A stretch of 16,589 bases of DNA from Devosia sp. (lineage in GTDB: Bacteria; Pseudomonadota; Alphaproteobacteria; Rhizobiales; Devosiaceae). The DNA is taken from assembly GCA_011322005.1 (NCBI GenBank), contig DROE01000124.1, positions 1-16,589 of the forward strand, read 5' to 3'. Shown piece by piece: positions 1 through 6,938 of this stretch. Below the pieces are notes generated by a model. That model searched no databases and was not told where the DNA came from. It worked only from the letters and a program-made list of their open reading frames with translations. A program made the translations under genes and the position numbers. Position 1 is the stretch's first letter. Each line of letters starts with the position of its first letter.

Positions 1-43
1 CCTTGGCTTCAAGGGCCTCAACGTTAACGCTCAAATCAATCAT
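1..43 (-). CDS. N-terminus of a probable ArsR-family (BigR/SqrR-like) regulator, cut by the window edge
   Basis: A leftward reading frame opens with ATG at 43-41 and runs off the left edge. The visible residues are MIDLSVNVEALEAK. An AAGG ribosome-binding sequence lies six bases before the ATG. The short acidic/alpha-helical start resembles the beginning of small ArsR-type winged-helix regulators. In alphaproteobacteria and Xylella, BigR-type members are encoded next to persulfide dioxygenase genes and repress them until reactive sulfur species oxidise a cysteine pair. That family assignment rests mainly on the neighbour and on the shared AT-rich control region, because too little protein is visible to test it. 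The alternative is an unrelated divergent gene. Confidence 0.45.
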   Translation of the reverse strand, partial: MIDLSVNVEALEAK

Positions 44-68
44 CTTGTGCCTTTTTTGAATTTTCTTC

Positions 69-96
69 TTGATATATAAGACAAGGCTAATATATA
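69..96 (+). promoter_or_regulatory. Candidate promoter for the persulfide dioxygenase-rhodanese genes
   Basis: TTGATA at 69-74 could be a -35 and TATATA at 91-96 a -10, with a 16-base spacer. TATAAG at 93-98 is an alternative -10 with an 18-base spacer. Transcription would begin near 103, giving a leader of about 60 bases before the ATG at 163. The elements coincide with the two ATATATAAG repeats, so a protein bound there would block polymerase. AT-rich DNA gives chance matches, so this is tentative. Confidence 0.4.
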
Positions 97-98
97 AG
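69..98. promoter_or_regulatory. Duplicated ATATATAAG operator candidate between divergent genes
   Basis: ATATATAAG occurs at 72-80 and again at 90-98, so the repeats start 18 bp apart (about two helical turns). Each also sits in an imperfect palindrome: CTTGATATATAAG at 68-80 and CTAATATATAAG at 87-98. AT-rich palindromes of this kind are typical of ArsR-family sites, and the BigR box is AT-rich, but I cannot align to a published box here. The placement between a regulator-like gene and a persulfide dioxygenase supports an operator role. Confidence 0.45.
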
Positions 99-102
99 TC
101 AA
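73..102 (-). promoter_or_regulatory. Candidate promoter for the leftward regulator gene
   Basis: Reading leftward, TTGACT at 102-97 and TATATA at 78-73 are separated by 18 bases, or TTATAT at 79-74 by 17. The start codon is at 43, so the leader would be short. This promoter lies almost exactly on top of the rightward one, which would let one operator control both the regulator gene and the sulfur genes. Confidence 0.4.
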
Positions 103-162
103 CATTCAATCCGTCCTTGTGGGGTCAGTGACACTACGGGATTTTTCAGGGAGACCGACCAG

Positions 163-1053
163 ATGCCAGCCAGAACCCCGTTCATTGAAGCATTTTTTGA
201 CGAGGCCACCAACACCATCTCCTACATCGTGGCTGACAGGGAAGCGGGAGTTGCGGCCATCATTGATCCCGTACTGGACTACGATCAGAATTCAGGCACC
301 GTGGATACCCGCTCGGTTGATACGATGCTGGCGCGCGCCAGAGAGCTTGGCCTCAAAGTCATCTGGACGCTGGAAACCCACGCTCATGCCGACCACCTGT
401 CCGGCTCGCCCATGATAAAGGCGCTGACCGGCGCGAAAATCGGTATCGGGGAAAACATCACCAAGGTGCAGGAAATTTTCCGCCCCAAATTCAACGCCAC
501 CGACCTGAAAACCGATGGCAGCGATTTTGACCATCTGTTTGCCGACGCCGAGCATTTCAAAATCGGCGAGCTTGATGTGGAGGTGCTCTATACACCCGGC
601 CACACCCCTGCCGACATATGCTACAAGGTCGAGGACGCGGTTTTTGTTGGTGACACCATGTTCATGCCCGACTTCGGCACTGCCCGGGTGGATTTTCCCG
701 GTGGTGACGCCGAGCAATTGTTCAACTCCATCCACAAAATCCTCAGCCTGCCCGAACAAACCCGCCTGTTCATGTGCCACGACTACAAGGCCCCGGGGCG
801 CGATGAACACGCCTGGGAAACCACCGTTGCCGCCCAGAAAAACAATGTGCACATCAAGGACGGCACCACGCTTGAACAGTTCAAGGCCATGCGCCACGAA
901 CGCGACGCCAAGCTGGACGTGCCCCGGCTGCTCTTGCCCTCCATTCAGGTCAATATCCGCGCTGGACGTTTCCCCAAGGCCGAGCAGAACGGTGTGCACT
1001 ACCTGCTGGTGCCGGTCACAGTGAAAAACCCGGACATGGATCTCTCCAGATAG
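163..1053 (+). CDS. ETHE1-like persulfide dioxygenase (Blh-type metallo-beta-lactamase fold)
   Basis: This 296-residue protein is a metallo-beta-lactamase-fold hydrolase of the ETHE1/Blh kind, which oxidises glutathione persulfide to sulfite in the cytoplasm. The sequence shows HAHADH at 73-78, TPGHTP at 144-149, GD at 163-164, the family-specific stretch GTARVDFPGG at 172-181, and CHD at 205-207. By comparison with human ETHE1, the mononuclear iron would be held by H73, H147 and D164. It lacks the N-terminal DUF442 phosphatase-like domain found in the longer Blh proteins of Agrobacterium and Xylella, so it is the short form. The ATG at 163 has GGGAG at 149-153 nine bases upstream. The rhodanese gene follows 55 bases downstream and is probably co-transcribed. 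A generic MBL hydrolase is possible, but the GTARxDFPGG block argues against it. Confidence 0.85.
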   Translation: MPARTPFIEAFFDEATNTISYIVADREAGVAAIIDPVLDYDQNSGTVDTRSVDTMLARARELGLKVIWTLETHAHADHLSGSPMIKALTGAKIGIGENITKVQEIFRPKFNATDLKTDGSDFDHLFADAEHFKIGELDVEVLYTPGHTPADICYKVEDAVFVGDTMFMPDFGTARVDFPGGDAEQLFNSIHKILSLPEQTRLFMCHDYKAPGRDEHAWETTVAAQKNNVHIKDGTTLEQFKAMRHERDAKLDVPRLLLPSIQVNIRAGRFPKAEQNGVHYLLVPVTVKNPDMDLSR

Positions 1054-1108
1054 TCCTTCTGACTAGATAACACTCATCCCAAACCAAAAAAGAAAGACAC
1101 CTCATCCC

Positions 1109-1495
1109 ATGAGCTTATCCTCCCTTGCCTCCATGTTTTCTTCCAATTCCGGCCCGAAGCTGGAAAATATCTCCGGCCCCTCCGCCGTCCAGTTCCACGG
1201 CGACGCCGATACGGTTTTTGTCGATGTGCGCGGTCATGGCGAGGTTTCCGCCTCCGGCACCATCAAGGGCGCCATCGTTGCCCCGCTCAACGAGTTTGCC
1301 AACCATGCCCGGCCCGATGGCACCGGCTCGCTTCCCGCTGCAAATGCAGGCAAGCGCATCATTCTGGTGTGCGCATCAGGCGCGCGCTCCGGCGCGGCCG
1401 GTCTGCAACTGATCCGCATGGGGTACGAAAGCGTTGCCAACCTGAGCGGTGGCATCGGTGCCTGGGCCCGGGCCGGCGGACCCGTCGCGCGATAA
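1109..1495 (+). CDS. Single-domain rhodanese (thiosulfate sulfurtransferase-like)
   Basis: The product is 128 residues and forms one rhodanese domain. The active-site loop is CASGARS at 88-94, with C88 as the persulfide-carrying cysteine. The first conserved region is VFVDVR at 36-41, and the C-terminal GGIGAW at 114-119 is typical of the family. Such proteins move sulfane sulfur between persulfides, thiosulfate or sulfite. Next to a persulfide dioxygenase it would supply or recycle glutathione persulfide and make thiosulfate from sulfite. No signal peptide is convincing, so it is probably cytoplasmic. No strong Shine-Dalgarno precedes the ATG; only a purine stretch, AAAGAAAGA, lies about 10 bases upstream. 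Confidence 0.85.
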   Translation: MSLSSLASMFSSNSGPKLENISGPSAVQFHGDADTVFVDVRGHGEVSASGTIKGAIVAPLNEFANHARPDGTGSLPAANAGKRIILVCASGARSGAAGLQLIRMGYESVANLSGGIGAWARAGGPVAR

Positions 1496-1529
1496 GTTTT
1501 CCAAACCGGGACAGGGGCGCGCAAATGGC

Positions 1530-1558
1530 TTGCGTCCCGCCTTGTCTGCCCCTATAAC
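1530..1558 (+). promoter_or_regulatory. Probable promoter of rpmI-rplT
   Basis: TTGCGT at 1530-1535 and TATAAC at 1553-1558 are separated by exactly 17 bases, close to the sigma-70 consensus. The predicted start is near 1564, which leaves a leader of roughly 97 bases before rpmI. In other bacteria that leader can bind L20 for autoregulation. I see several GC-rich inverted segments there but cannot define an L20 site. Confidence 0.5.
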
Positions 1559-1660
1559 GCAGCAGTTCAAACCGGGTGGTCCGGCCCAAAAGGCATGCCG
1601 TGGCAACCCAAAACAGCTCTCTTACCCCCGTTTTTCGGAAGGGTCGCAAGGAAAAGCAAA

Positions 1661-1861
1661 ATGCCAAAACTGAAGACAAAATCCGGCGCCAAAAAGCGCT
1701 TCAAGGTCACAGCGACCGGCAAGGTCATTGCCGGCGTTGCCGGCAAGCGTCACCGCCTGATAAGCCACAACGCCAAATATATCCGCCAGAACCGTGGCAC
1801 CTCTGTTCTTTGCGATGCGGACGCCCGCACCGTCAAAAGCTACATGCCCTATAATCGCTAG
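1661..1861 (+). CDS. rpmI: 50S ribosomal protein bL35
   Basis: The 66-residue product begins MPKLKTKSGAKKRF and contains KRHRLISHN at 28-36. This is the standard bL35 pattern of a very basic N-terminus and a conserved KRH segment, and the length is normal. A longer frame starting at 1595 adds 22 residues that do not belong to the family, so the ATG at 1661 is preferred, with AAGGAA about ten bases upstream. The protein is a component of the large ribosomal subunit. rplT follows 25 bases later, the usual pairing, and the two are probably transcribed from the promoter at 1530-1558. Confidence 0.95.
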   Translation: MPKLKTKSGAKKRFKVTATGKVIAGVAGKRHRLISHNAKYIRQNRGTSVLCDADARTVKSYMPYNR

Positions 1862-1886
1862 TTTACCCCTTTTTGGAGCATAAGAG

Positions 1887-2288
1887 ATGTCCCGCGTCAA
1901 AAGAGGCGTCACCGCGCACGCCCGCCACAAAAAAGTAATCGACCAGGCCAAGGGCTATTACGGTCGCCGCAAGAACACTTTCCGTGTTGCCAAGCAGGCG
2001 GTGGAAAAAGCCGGCCAATATGCCTATCGCGACCGCAAGAGGCGCAAGCGCAATTTCCGCGCCCTGTGGATCCAGCGCATCAATGCCGCCGCCCGTGAAC
2101 ACGGGTTGACCTACGGCCGATTTATCGACGGCCTCAGCAAGGCTGAGGTTGCGGTAGATCGCAAGGTGCTGGCCGATCTGGCCGTGCGTGAGCCGGAGGC
2201 CTTCGCCGCGCTTGTTGCGCAGGCCAAGGCAGCGCTTGGCTATCTTGAGCCGGTCGAAAAAACGACCCACAACCGCATTTCTGCCTGA
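1887..2288 (+). CDS. rplT: 50S ribosomal protein bL20
   Basis: The 133-residue product starts MSRVKRGVTAHARHKKV and has the family's GYYGRRKNTFRVAKQAVEKAGQ block at about 24-45 and RKRRKRNFRALWIQRINAA near 49-67. bL20 binds 23S rRNA early in large-subunit assembly and, in several bacteria, represses its own operon. Length is normal with a slightly extended C-terminus, as in other alphaproteobacteria. A GGAG ribosome-binding sequence sits about eight bases before the ATG. pheS follows after a 151-base gap that holds a strong hairpin. Confidence 0.96.
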   Translation: MSRVKRGVTAHARHKKVIDQAKGYYGRRKNTFRVAKQAVEKAGQYAYRDRKRRKRNFRALWIQRINAAAREHGLTYGRFIDGLSKAEVAVDRKVLADLAVREPEAFAALVAQAKAALGYLEPVEKTTHNRISA

Positions 2289-2347
2289 GGGTCTCACCTC
2301 CCTTTATTCACGGCAGATCCTCAAGCTTAACTGAGGCCGAAAAACAA

Positions 2348-2394
2348 GCCTTGTGCCACGTGGCCGTAATTTACGGACTGGCGCAGGGCCTTTT
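2348..2394 (+). terminator. Strong hairpin plus T-run between rplT and pheS: terminator or pheS attenuator
   Basis: Bases 2348-2358 can pair with 2379-2389 in an 11-bp stem containing two G-U pairs. The apical part (2364-2376) holds the near-perfect palindrome CCGTAATTTACGG, which forms its own small stem. TTTT follows at 2391-2394, then CGTGTTTA. This is a good intrinsic-terminator shape. It may end the rpmI-rplT transcript or act as an attenuator for pheS. I found no phenylalanine-rich leader peptide, so E. coli-style attenuation is not supported. A possible -10 for pheS, TATAAC at 2401-2406, lies just after it. Confidence 0.45.
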
Positions 2395-2439
2395 CGTGTT
2401 TATAACCTTGTTCAGTTTCTTTTTCTAATCGGACCCGCA

Positions 2440-3531
2440 ATGGCAGACCTCAAAACCATCGAAAATTTACGCGATCAGATCAGCGCCGATATTGCTGCTG
2501 CTGACAATTTGCAGGCGCTTGATAATCTGCGGGTCAGGGCGCTGGGCAAAAAGGGCTCGGTTTCCGCCCTGCTGGCCACGCTGGGCAAAATGACACCGGA
2601 CGAGCGCAAGGTCGCCGGTCCGGCAATCAACGGACTGAAAAACGACATTGCCGCCGCCGTGGAGACACGCAGCGCCGAGCTTAAAAAGGCGGAACTGGAA
2701 AAGAGGCTGGCCTCCGAGCGCCTGGATATAACCCTGCCCGTTCGCCCCGGGCCTCTGGCACAGGGGCGCATCCACCCGATCTCTCAGGTGATTGACGAAA
2801 TCACCGCGATTTTTTCCGATATGGGTTTTGCCCTTGCCGAAGGGCCGGACATCGAAACCGACTATTATAATTTCACCGCGCTGAATTTTCCTGAAGGGCA
2901 TCCGGCCCGCGAGATGCACGATACGTTTTTCTTCAACCCGGATGAGAATGGGGAGCGCAAGGTTTTACGCACCCACACCTCTCCGGTGCAAATCCGCACC
3001 ATGGAGAAAGAGGAACCCCCGATCCGCATCATCATTCCGGGGCGCACCTATCGCTGCGACAGTGACCAGACCCATACCCCCATGTTCCATCAGGTCGAGG
3101 GGCTGGTGATTGATAAAAGCTCCCATATCGGTCAGTTGCGCTGGGTTCTGGAAGAATTTCTCAAGACATTTTTTGAAGTCGAAAATGTCGTCACCCGCTT
3201 CCGCCCGCATTTTTTCCCCTTCACCGAACCTTCAATGGAGGTCGATGTGCAGTGCGAGCGCTCCGGCAGTGAAGTTAAAATCGGTACCGGCACCGACTGG
3301 ATGGAGATTCTGGGGTGCGGCATGGTGCACCCCAATGTGCTGCGAAACGCCGGGCTCGACCCCGACATCTACCAGGGTTTTGCCTGGGGGCTGGGCATCG
3401 ACCGGCTGGCCATGCTGAAATACGGCATGCCGGACCTCAGGGCATTTTTCGATGCCGATAAGAGATGGCTCGACCATTACGGCTTCCGTCCGCTGGATAT
3501 GCCAACCCTTTTCGGGGGGTTGAGCTCTTGA
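2440..3531 (+). CDS. pheS: Phenylalanyl-tRNA synthetase alpha subunit
   Basis: The product is 363 residues and is the catalytic alpha chain of the alpha2-beta2 class II enzyme that charges tRNA-Phe. Residues 1-95 form the charged, helical N-terminal arm that contacts tRNA. The catalytic core starts near 111 with HPISQV, followed by the motif 2 region GRTYRCDSDQTHTPMFHQVE at 201-220 and motif 3 GLGIDRLAMLKYG at 317-329. The C-terminus is typical of alphaproteobacterial PheS. The frame is open upstream to a GTG at 2353, but the extra 29 residues fall in the hairpin region and are unlike the family. The ATG at 2440 is therefore chosen, despite only a weak GGA before it. pheT is separated by repeats and another gene instead of following directly. 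Confidence 0.96.
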   Translation: MADLKTIENLRDQISADIAAADNLQALDNLRVRALGKKGSVSALLATLGKMTPDERKVAGPAINGLKNDIAAAVETRSAELKKAELEKRLASERLDITLPVRPGPLAQGRIHPISQVIDEITAIFSDMGFALAEGPDIETDYYNFTALNFPEGHPAREMHDTFFFNPDENGERKVLRTHTSPVQIRTMEKEEPPIRIIIPGRTYRCDSDQTHTPMFHQVEGLVIDKSSHIGQLRWVLEEFLKTFFEVENVVTRFRPHFFPFTEPSMEVDVQCERSGSEVKIGTGTDWMEILGCGMVHPNVLRNAGLDPDIYQGFAWGLGIDRLAMLKYGMPDLRAFFDADKRWLDHYGFRPLDMPTLFGGLSS

Positions 3532-3555
3532 TGAACTATCCCACCCCCACCCCAG

Positions 3556-3577
3556 CCCTCCCCGCGAAGGGGGAGGG
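3556..3577. repeat. Small GC-rich hairpin repeat (CCCTCCCC...GGGGAGGG)
   Basis: CCCTCCCC at 3556-3563 pairs perfectly with GGGGAGGG at 3570-3577 around a six-base loop. The preceding CCCACCCCCACCCCAGCC makes the whole look like the pyrimidine-rich dispersed intergenic element seen widely in Hyphomicrobiales. No second copy is in this window, so calling it a dispersed repeat rests on memory of the family. Confidence 0.55.
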
Positions 3578-3606
3578 AGTTTGCATTGCACTCATCTCAC
3601 CGCGCC

Positions 3607-3627
3607 ACCCCGGATTTACTCCGGGGT
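3607..3627. repeat. Small hairpin repeat (ACCCCGGA...TCCGGGGT)
   Basis: ACCCCGGA at 3607-3614 is the exact complement of TCCGGGGT at 3620-3627, with a five-base loop TTTAC. This resembles the CCCGG-hairpin intergenic repeats of alphaproteobacteria. It sits 29 bases after the preceding hairpin element. Confidence 0.5.
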
Positions 3628-3691
3628 CTTCTGGCTTGTGGCAACGAGGTCGCGGCGCAAGAGGCCGGGACGGTGCGGGTGAAGATTGCAA

Positions 3692-3718
3692 CCCTCATAC
3701 TGAACCTGTCGAAGGAGG
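3692..3718. repeat. Degenerate CTGTCGAAGG-type intergenic repeat
   Basis: The stretch CCCTCATACTGAACCTGTCG followed by AAGGAGG looks like a mutated copy of the dispersed element whose core reads roughly CTGAGCCTGTCGAAG, familiar from many alphaproteobacterial genomes. CCTC at its left end can pair with GAGG at its right end. Identification is by recall only. Confidence 0.4.
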
Positions 3719-3733
3719 CGGAGTTTTGCCACC

Positions 3734-3829
3734 GTCATTGCGAGAAGCGCAGCGACGAAGCAATCCAGATTTCTTTTGTTCGACCGTATTTTCTGGATTG
3801 CCACGCACCTTGCAGGTGCTCGCAATGAC
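3734..3829. repeat. 96-bp palindromic dispersed repeat (GTCATTGCGAG...CTCGCAATGAC)
   Basis: The outer arms GTCATTGCGAG (3734-3744) and CTCGCAATGAC (3819-3829) are perfect 11-bp inverted repeats. Inside them GCAATCCAGA (3760-3769) pairs with TCTGGATTGC (3792-3801), and a third hairpin, GCACCT-TGC-AGGTGC, sits at 3805-3819. This nested layout matches the common GTCATTGCGAG-type mobile intergenic palindrome of alphaproteobacteria. It ends 20 bases before the exonuclease start codon, so it lies inside the leader of that gene and of pheT if they are read from pheS. Confidence 0.75.
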
Positions 3830-3849
3830 AGCAGCGAGGTTATCGTGAC

Positions 3850-4488
3850 ATGACCCACGCATCCGCCACCCCCGTGACCTTCGTTGTCACCGACATTGAA
3901 ACCGATGGCCATTCCCCCTTGCGCAACTCCATGCTCTCGTTCGCCAGTGTGGCCATGACCTATGACGGCACAGTTGTTGATGAGTTCGAAAGCGTTCTGG
4001 AGCGCCGCGAGAGCCGCGCGCCCGATCCGGCAACGAGCAAATGGTGGGAGGGGTTCCCGGAGGCCTACAGGGCTGCAACCACCAACCCCAAACCGGTGAG
4101 ATCCGAGATACTGCGCTATGTGGGCTGGGTTGAAAGTCTTCCGAACGAAAAGGTATTCTGCGCTGCCCCCATCATGTTTGACGGACCGTGGATGGACCAT
4201 TATCTGGACAGTTTTGCCCATACCCGTGCTCTTGGTGGCCCGTTCAACGGCCAGCGGCAGCTTTTTCGTGGTGGCGGGGTCTGCCTTTACACGATGGCCG
4301 GTACGCTAAGGGGAGAGGACTATCTGAACTGGGGCATGCAGAGGGTGCCGCTAGAATGGTATGGCGATGTGCCCCATACCCACAAGGCCATCGACGACGC
4401 GCGTGGATTTGCCAACGTGCTGACCAAATTGTTTGAATTGAATTCAAGACTGCCAAAACAAGAAAGTACGACCGGATCTTATTCATGA
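3850..4488 (+). CDS. DEDDh-type 3'-5' exonuclease-like protein lodged between pheS and pheT
   Basis: The 212-residue product has the DnaQ-like DEDDh layout: DIETDG at 15-20 (D15, E17), a candidate Exo II aspartate D111 in FDGPWMDHYL, and HKAIDD at 178-183, where H178 and D183 give the HxxxxD signature. Two metal ions held by these residues would cleave RNA or DNA from the 3' end. The small size and lack of extra domains suggest a stand-alone exoribonuclease or repair/proofreading-type nuclease. The substrate cannot be read from the sequence. The stop codon overlaps the pheT ATG (ATGA at 4485-4488), so the two are translationally coupled. No clear Shine-Dalgarno precedes the ATG at 3850. Placement between the two synthetase subunits is unusual. 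I am fairly sure of the fold and unsure of the role. Confidence 0.75.
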   Translation: MTHASATPVTFVVTDIETDGHSPLRNSMLSFASVAMTYDGTVVDEFESVLERRESRAPDPATSKWWEGFPEAYRAATTNPKPVRSEILRYVGWVESLPNEKVFCAAPIMFDGPWMDHYLDSFAHTRALGGPFNGQRQLFRGGGVCLYTMAGTLRGEDYLNWGMQRVPLEWYGDVPHTHKAIDDARGFANVLTKLFELNSRLPKQESTTGSYS

Positions 4489-6908
4489 AATTCACCATTG
4501 ACTGGCTCAAGGAGCATCTTGAGACCGAAGCATCCGTTGAGCAGATCGTTGATACGCTGACCATGACCGGCACCGAGGTCGAGGCGGTTGAGGATCAGGG
4601 GGAGGCACTTGCAGCCTTCACCATCGCGCGGGTGATTTCGGCTGAAAAACATCCCAATGCCGACCGGCTCAAGGTGTGCATGGTCGATACGGGTAAAGGC
4701 GAGCCGGTCAAGGTCGTGTGCGGCGCACCCAACGCCAAAACCGGAATGAAGGGGGTTTTTGCCCCGGCCGGAACCTATATTCCGGGCACCGATTTTACCT
4801 TGCAAAAGGGCGTCATTCGCGGCGAAGAGAGCAACGGCATGCTGTGCTCGGAACGCGAGTTGATGATTTCGGACGAACATGACGGCATTATCGAGCTTCC
4901 TGAGGATGCGCCGCTGGGCGAAAAGTACGCCGAATATGCGGGGCTCAATTCCGTGGTTATCGAGGTCGAACTCACCCCCAACCGGGGGGATTGCACTGGG
5001 GTTTTCGGGCTGGCCCGCGAGCTTGCCGCCGCCGGGGTCGGTGACCTGAAAGATGGCTCGGTCGCGCCCGTTCCCGCCACCGCCGGCCCCACGCCCGTGC
5101 CCATTGAGTTGCGTTTTGGCCCGGACGAGCCCCAAGCGTGCAGGATGTTTGCCGGGCGGCTGATAAAAAATGTCAGGAACGGCCCCTCGCCGGAATGGCT
5201 TCAGGCGCGCCTCCGCGCCATCGGCCTCAGACCCATCAACGCCCTGGCTGATATCACCAACTACATTTCCTATGACCGGGGCCGCCCGCTTCATGTCTAT
5301 GACGCCGACAAGCTCACCGGCACCGTGCATGCGCGCATGGGCGTTACGGGCGAGAAATTTGACGGGCTCGATGACAAGCCCCATGAAGTGGATGAAACCA
5401 TGTGCGTCATTGCCGACGACAATGGCGTGCTCGGCCTTGGCGGCATTCTGGGCGGAGTTTCAACCGGTTGTACCGAGGAAACCACCAATGTGCTGATTGA
5501 ATGCGCCTGGTTCGACCCGATGGTCATCGCCGCCACCGGGCGCAAGACCGGCATCGTCTCGGATGCGCGCTATCGCTTTGAGCGCACGGTCGATCCGGCC
5601 TTTGTCAAACCCGGCCTTGAACTGGCGAGCAAAATGGTGCGCGACATCTGCGGGGGGGAGCCGTGCGAGCCAGCTATTGCGGGCAATATCGACATTGAAG
5701 AAAAGGTCATTGATTTTCCCCTGTCCGAAATCAAACGCCTGACCGGGCTTTCCATCAGCGCCCCCGAAGCCAGGGCCGTGCTCAAGCTGCTTGGCTTCTG
5801 GAGCGCGGGATCGAGCGACACCATCAAGGTTGCGGTGCCATCCTGGCGCTCCGACGTCGCCATCAAGGCTGACCTTGTGGAAGAGGTCATGCGCATTGTT
5901 GGGCTCGACAAGGTTCCGGTGGAGCCGCTGGAACGGCTGGCCGGAGTGGCAAAAAAAATGCTTACCCCCATTCAGAACCGGCGGCGCATTGCCCGCCGGG
6001 CGCTGGCGGCCCGCGGCATGGATGAGGCGGTCACCTGGTCGTTCGTGTCGGAACAGCAGGCAAGAAAGTTTGGCGGCGGCAATGGGGCCCTGAAACTGGC
6101 CAATCCCATCGCCTCCGACCTCACCGATATGCGCCCCTCGCTATTGCCTGGACTGCTGGGGGCGGCCCAACGCAACGCCAACCGCTCGTTCACCGACCTG
6201 GCATTGTTCGAAGTGGGGCAGGTTTTTGCCGATGACACCCCGGAGGGCCAGCGCAGTTTTGCTTCGGGCATTCGCACCGGTACTGCCGGTCTTTTGGGCA
6301 GTGGCCGCCACTGGCAGAGTTCCGCAGGTGCGGTCGATATTTTTGACGTCAAGGCCGACATGGCCGCGCTGCTCAATGCTCTGGGCATTGACATGGACAA
6401 AACCCAGCTGGTGGCGGAACCTGCCGACTGGGCTCATCCGGGCCGGGGGGGGCGGGTGCAACTGGGGCCAAAAAACATTCTGGGCTGGTTCGGTGAACTT
6501 CACCCCTTGCGATTGACGGAACTTGATTTGACCGGTCCGGTTGTGGCATTTGAAATCGACCTTGAAGCGTTGCCAAATCCCCGCAAAAAACAGACCCGGG
6601 CAAAACCGGCTCTTAATCTGTCGGATCTGATGCCGCTGAGCCGCGATTTTGCCTTCATTGTCGACACGGACGTGCCGGCGGGAGCTTTGTTAAAGGCTGC
6701 GCGTTCAGCCCACAAAAACCTTGTTTCCGAAGTTAGTCTGTTTGATGTGTTTGAGGGAAAATCCCTGGGGGAGGGCAAAAAATCAATGGCCATTGAGGTG
6801 ACCCTGCAACCCCGGGACAAGACCCTGACCGACGAAGAGATAGAGGCGGTATCTGCCCGCATCATCGCCGCGGTGGAAAAAGCCACCGGCGGCGAATTGC
6901 GGCGATAG
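4485..6908 (+). CDS. pheT: Phenylalanyl-tRNA synthetase beta subunit
   Basis: The 807-residue product is the tRNA-binding and editing beta chain of phenylalanyl-tRNA synthetase, normal in length. It starts MKFTIDWLKEHL. An EMAP/OB tRNA-binding domain spans about 40-150 and includes HPNADRLKVC. The B3/B4 editing region lies about 200-390 and contains RPLHVYDADKL and GILGGVSTG. A B5 domain follows at about 400-475, then the catalytic-like core, and a C-terminal ferredoxin-fold anticodon-binding domain from about 713 (LSRDFAFIVD) to the end. The ATG overlaps the stop of the exonuclease gene by four bases, which implies coupled translation. No truncation or frameshift is seen. Confidence 0.96.
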   Translation: MKFTIDWLKEHLETEASVEQIVDTLTMTGTEVEAVEDQGEALAAFTIARVISAEKHPNADRLKVCMVDTGKGEPVKVVCGAPNAKTGMKGVFAPAGTYIPGTDFTLQKGVIRGEESNGMLCSERELMISDEHDGIIELPEDAPLGEKYAEYAGLNSVVIEVELTPNRGDCTGVFGLARELAAAGVGDLKDGSVAPVPATAGPTPVPIELRFGPDEPQACRMFAGRLIKNVRNGPSPEWLQARLRAIGLRPINALADITNYISYDRGRPLHVYDADKLTGTVHARMGVTGEKFDGLDDKPHEVDETMCVIADDNGVLGLGGILGGVSTGCTEETTNVLIECAWFDPMVIAATGRKTGIVSDARYRFERTVDPAFVKPGLELASKMVRDICGGEPCEPAIAGNIDIEEKVIDFPLSEIKRLTGLSISAPEARAVLKLLGFWSAGSSDTIKVAVPSWRSDVAIKADLVEEVMRIVGLDKVPVEPLERLAGVAKKMLTPIQNRRRIARRALAARGMDEAVTWSFVSEQQARKFGGGNGALKLANPIASDLTDMRPSLLPGLLGAAQRNANRSFTDLALFEVGQVFADDTPEGQRSFASGIRTGTAGLLGSGRHWQSSAGAVDIFDVKADMAALLNALGIDMDKTQLVAEPADWAHPGRGGRVQLGPKNILGWFGELHPLRLTELDLTGPVVAFEIDLEALPNPRKKQTRAKPALNLSDLMPLSRDFAFIVDTDVPAGALLKAARSAHKNLVSEVSLFDVFEGKSLGEGKKSMAIEVTLQPRDKTLTDEEIEAVSARIIAAVEKATGGELRR

Positions 6909-6938
6909 TCGAACTGTTTGGTGCCCCCGGGGAAACTT

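Noticed and set aside
292..999. 235-codon leftward open frame opposite the persulfide dioxygenase
   Set aside because: It is antisense to a gene with all its iron-binding motifs; no motif and no start context support it.
2353..2439. N-terminal extension of pheS, or a Phe-containing leader peptide
   Set aside because: The segment is in frame with pheS, begins with GTG inside the hairpin, has no ribosome-binding sequence and contains only scattered Phe codons without a stop before pheS, so it is neither a family-like N-terminus nor an attenuator peptide.
3465..3848. Rightward frames spanning the pheS end and the repeat cluster
   Set aside because: Their peptides are translations of palindromic repeats and of the pheS 3' end; none has a start context or domain.
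4479..5384. 301-codon leftward open frame opposite pheT
   Set aside because: It is fully antisense to the well-supported pheT coding sequence and has no family motifs; long antisense frames are expected in GC-rich DNA.
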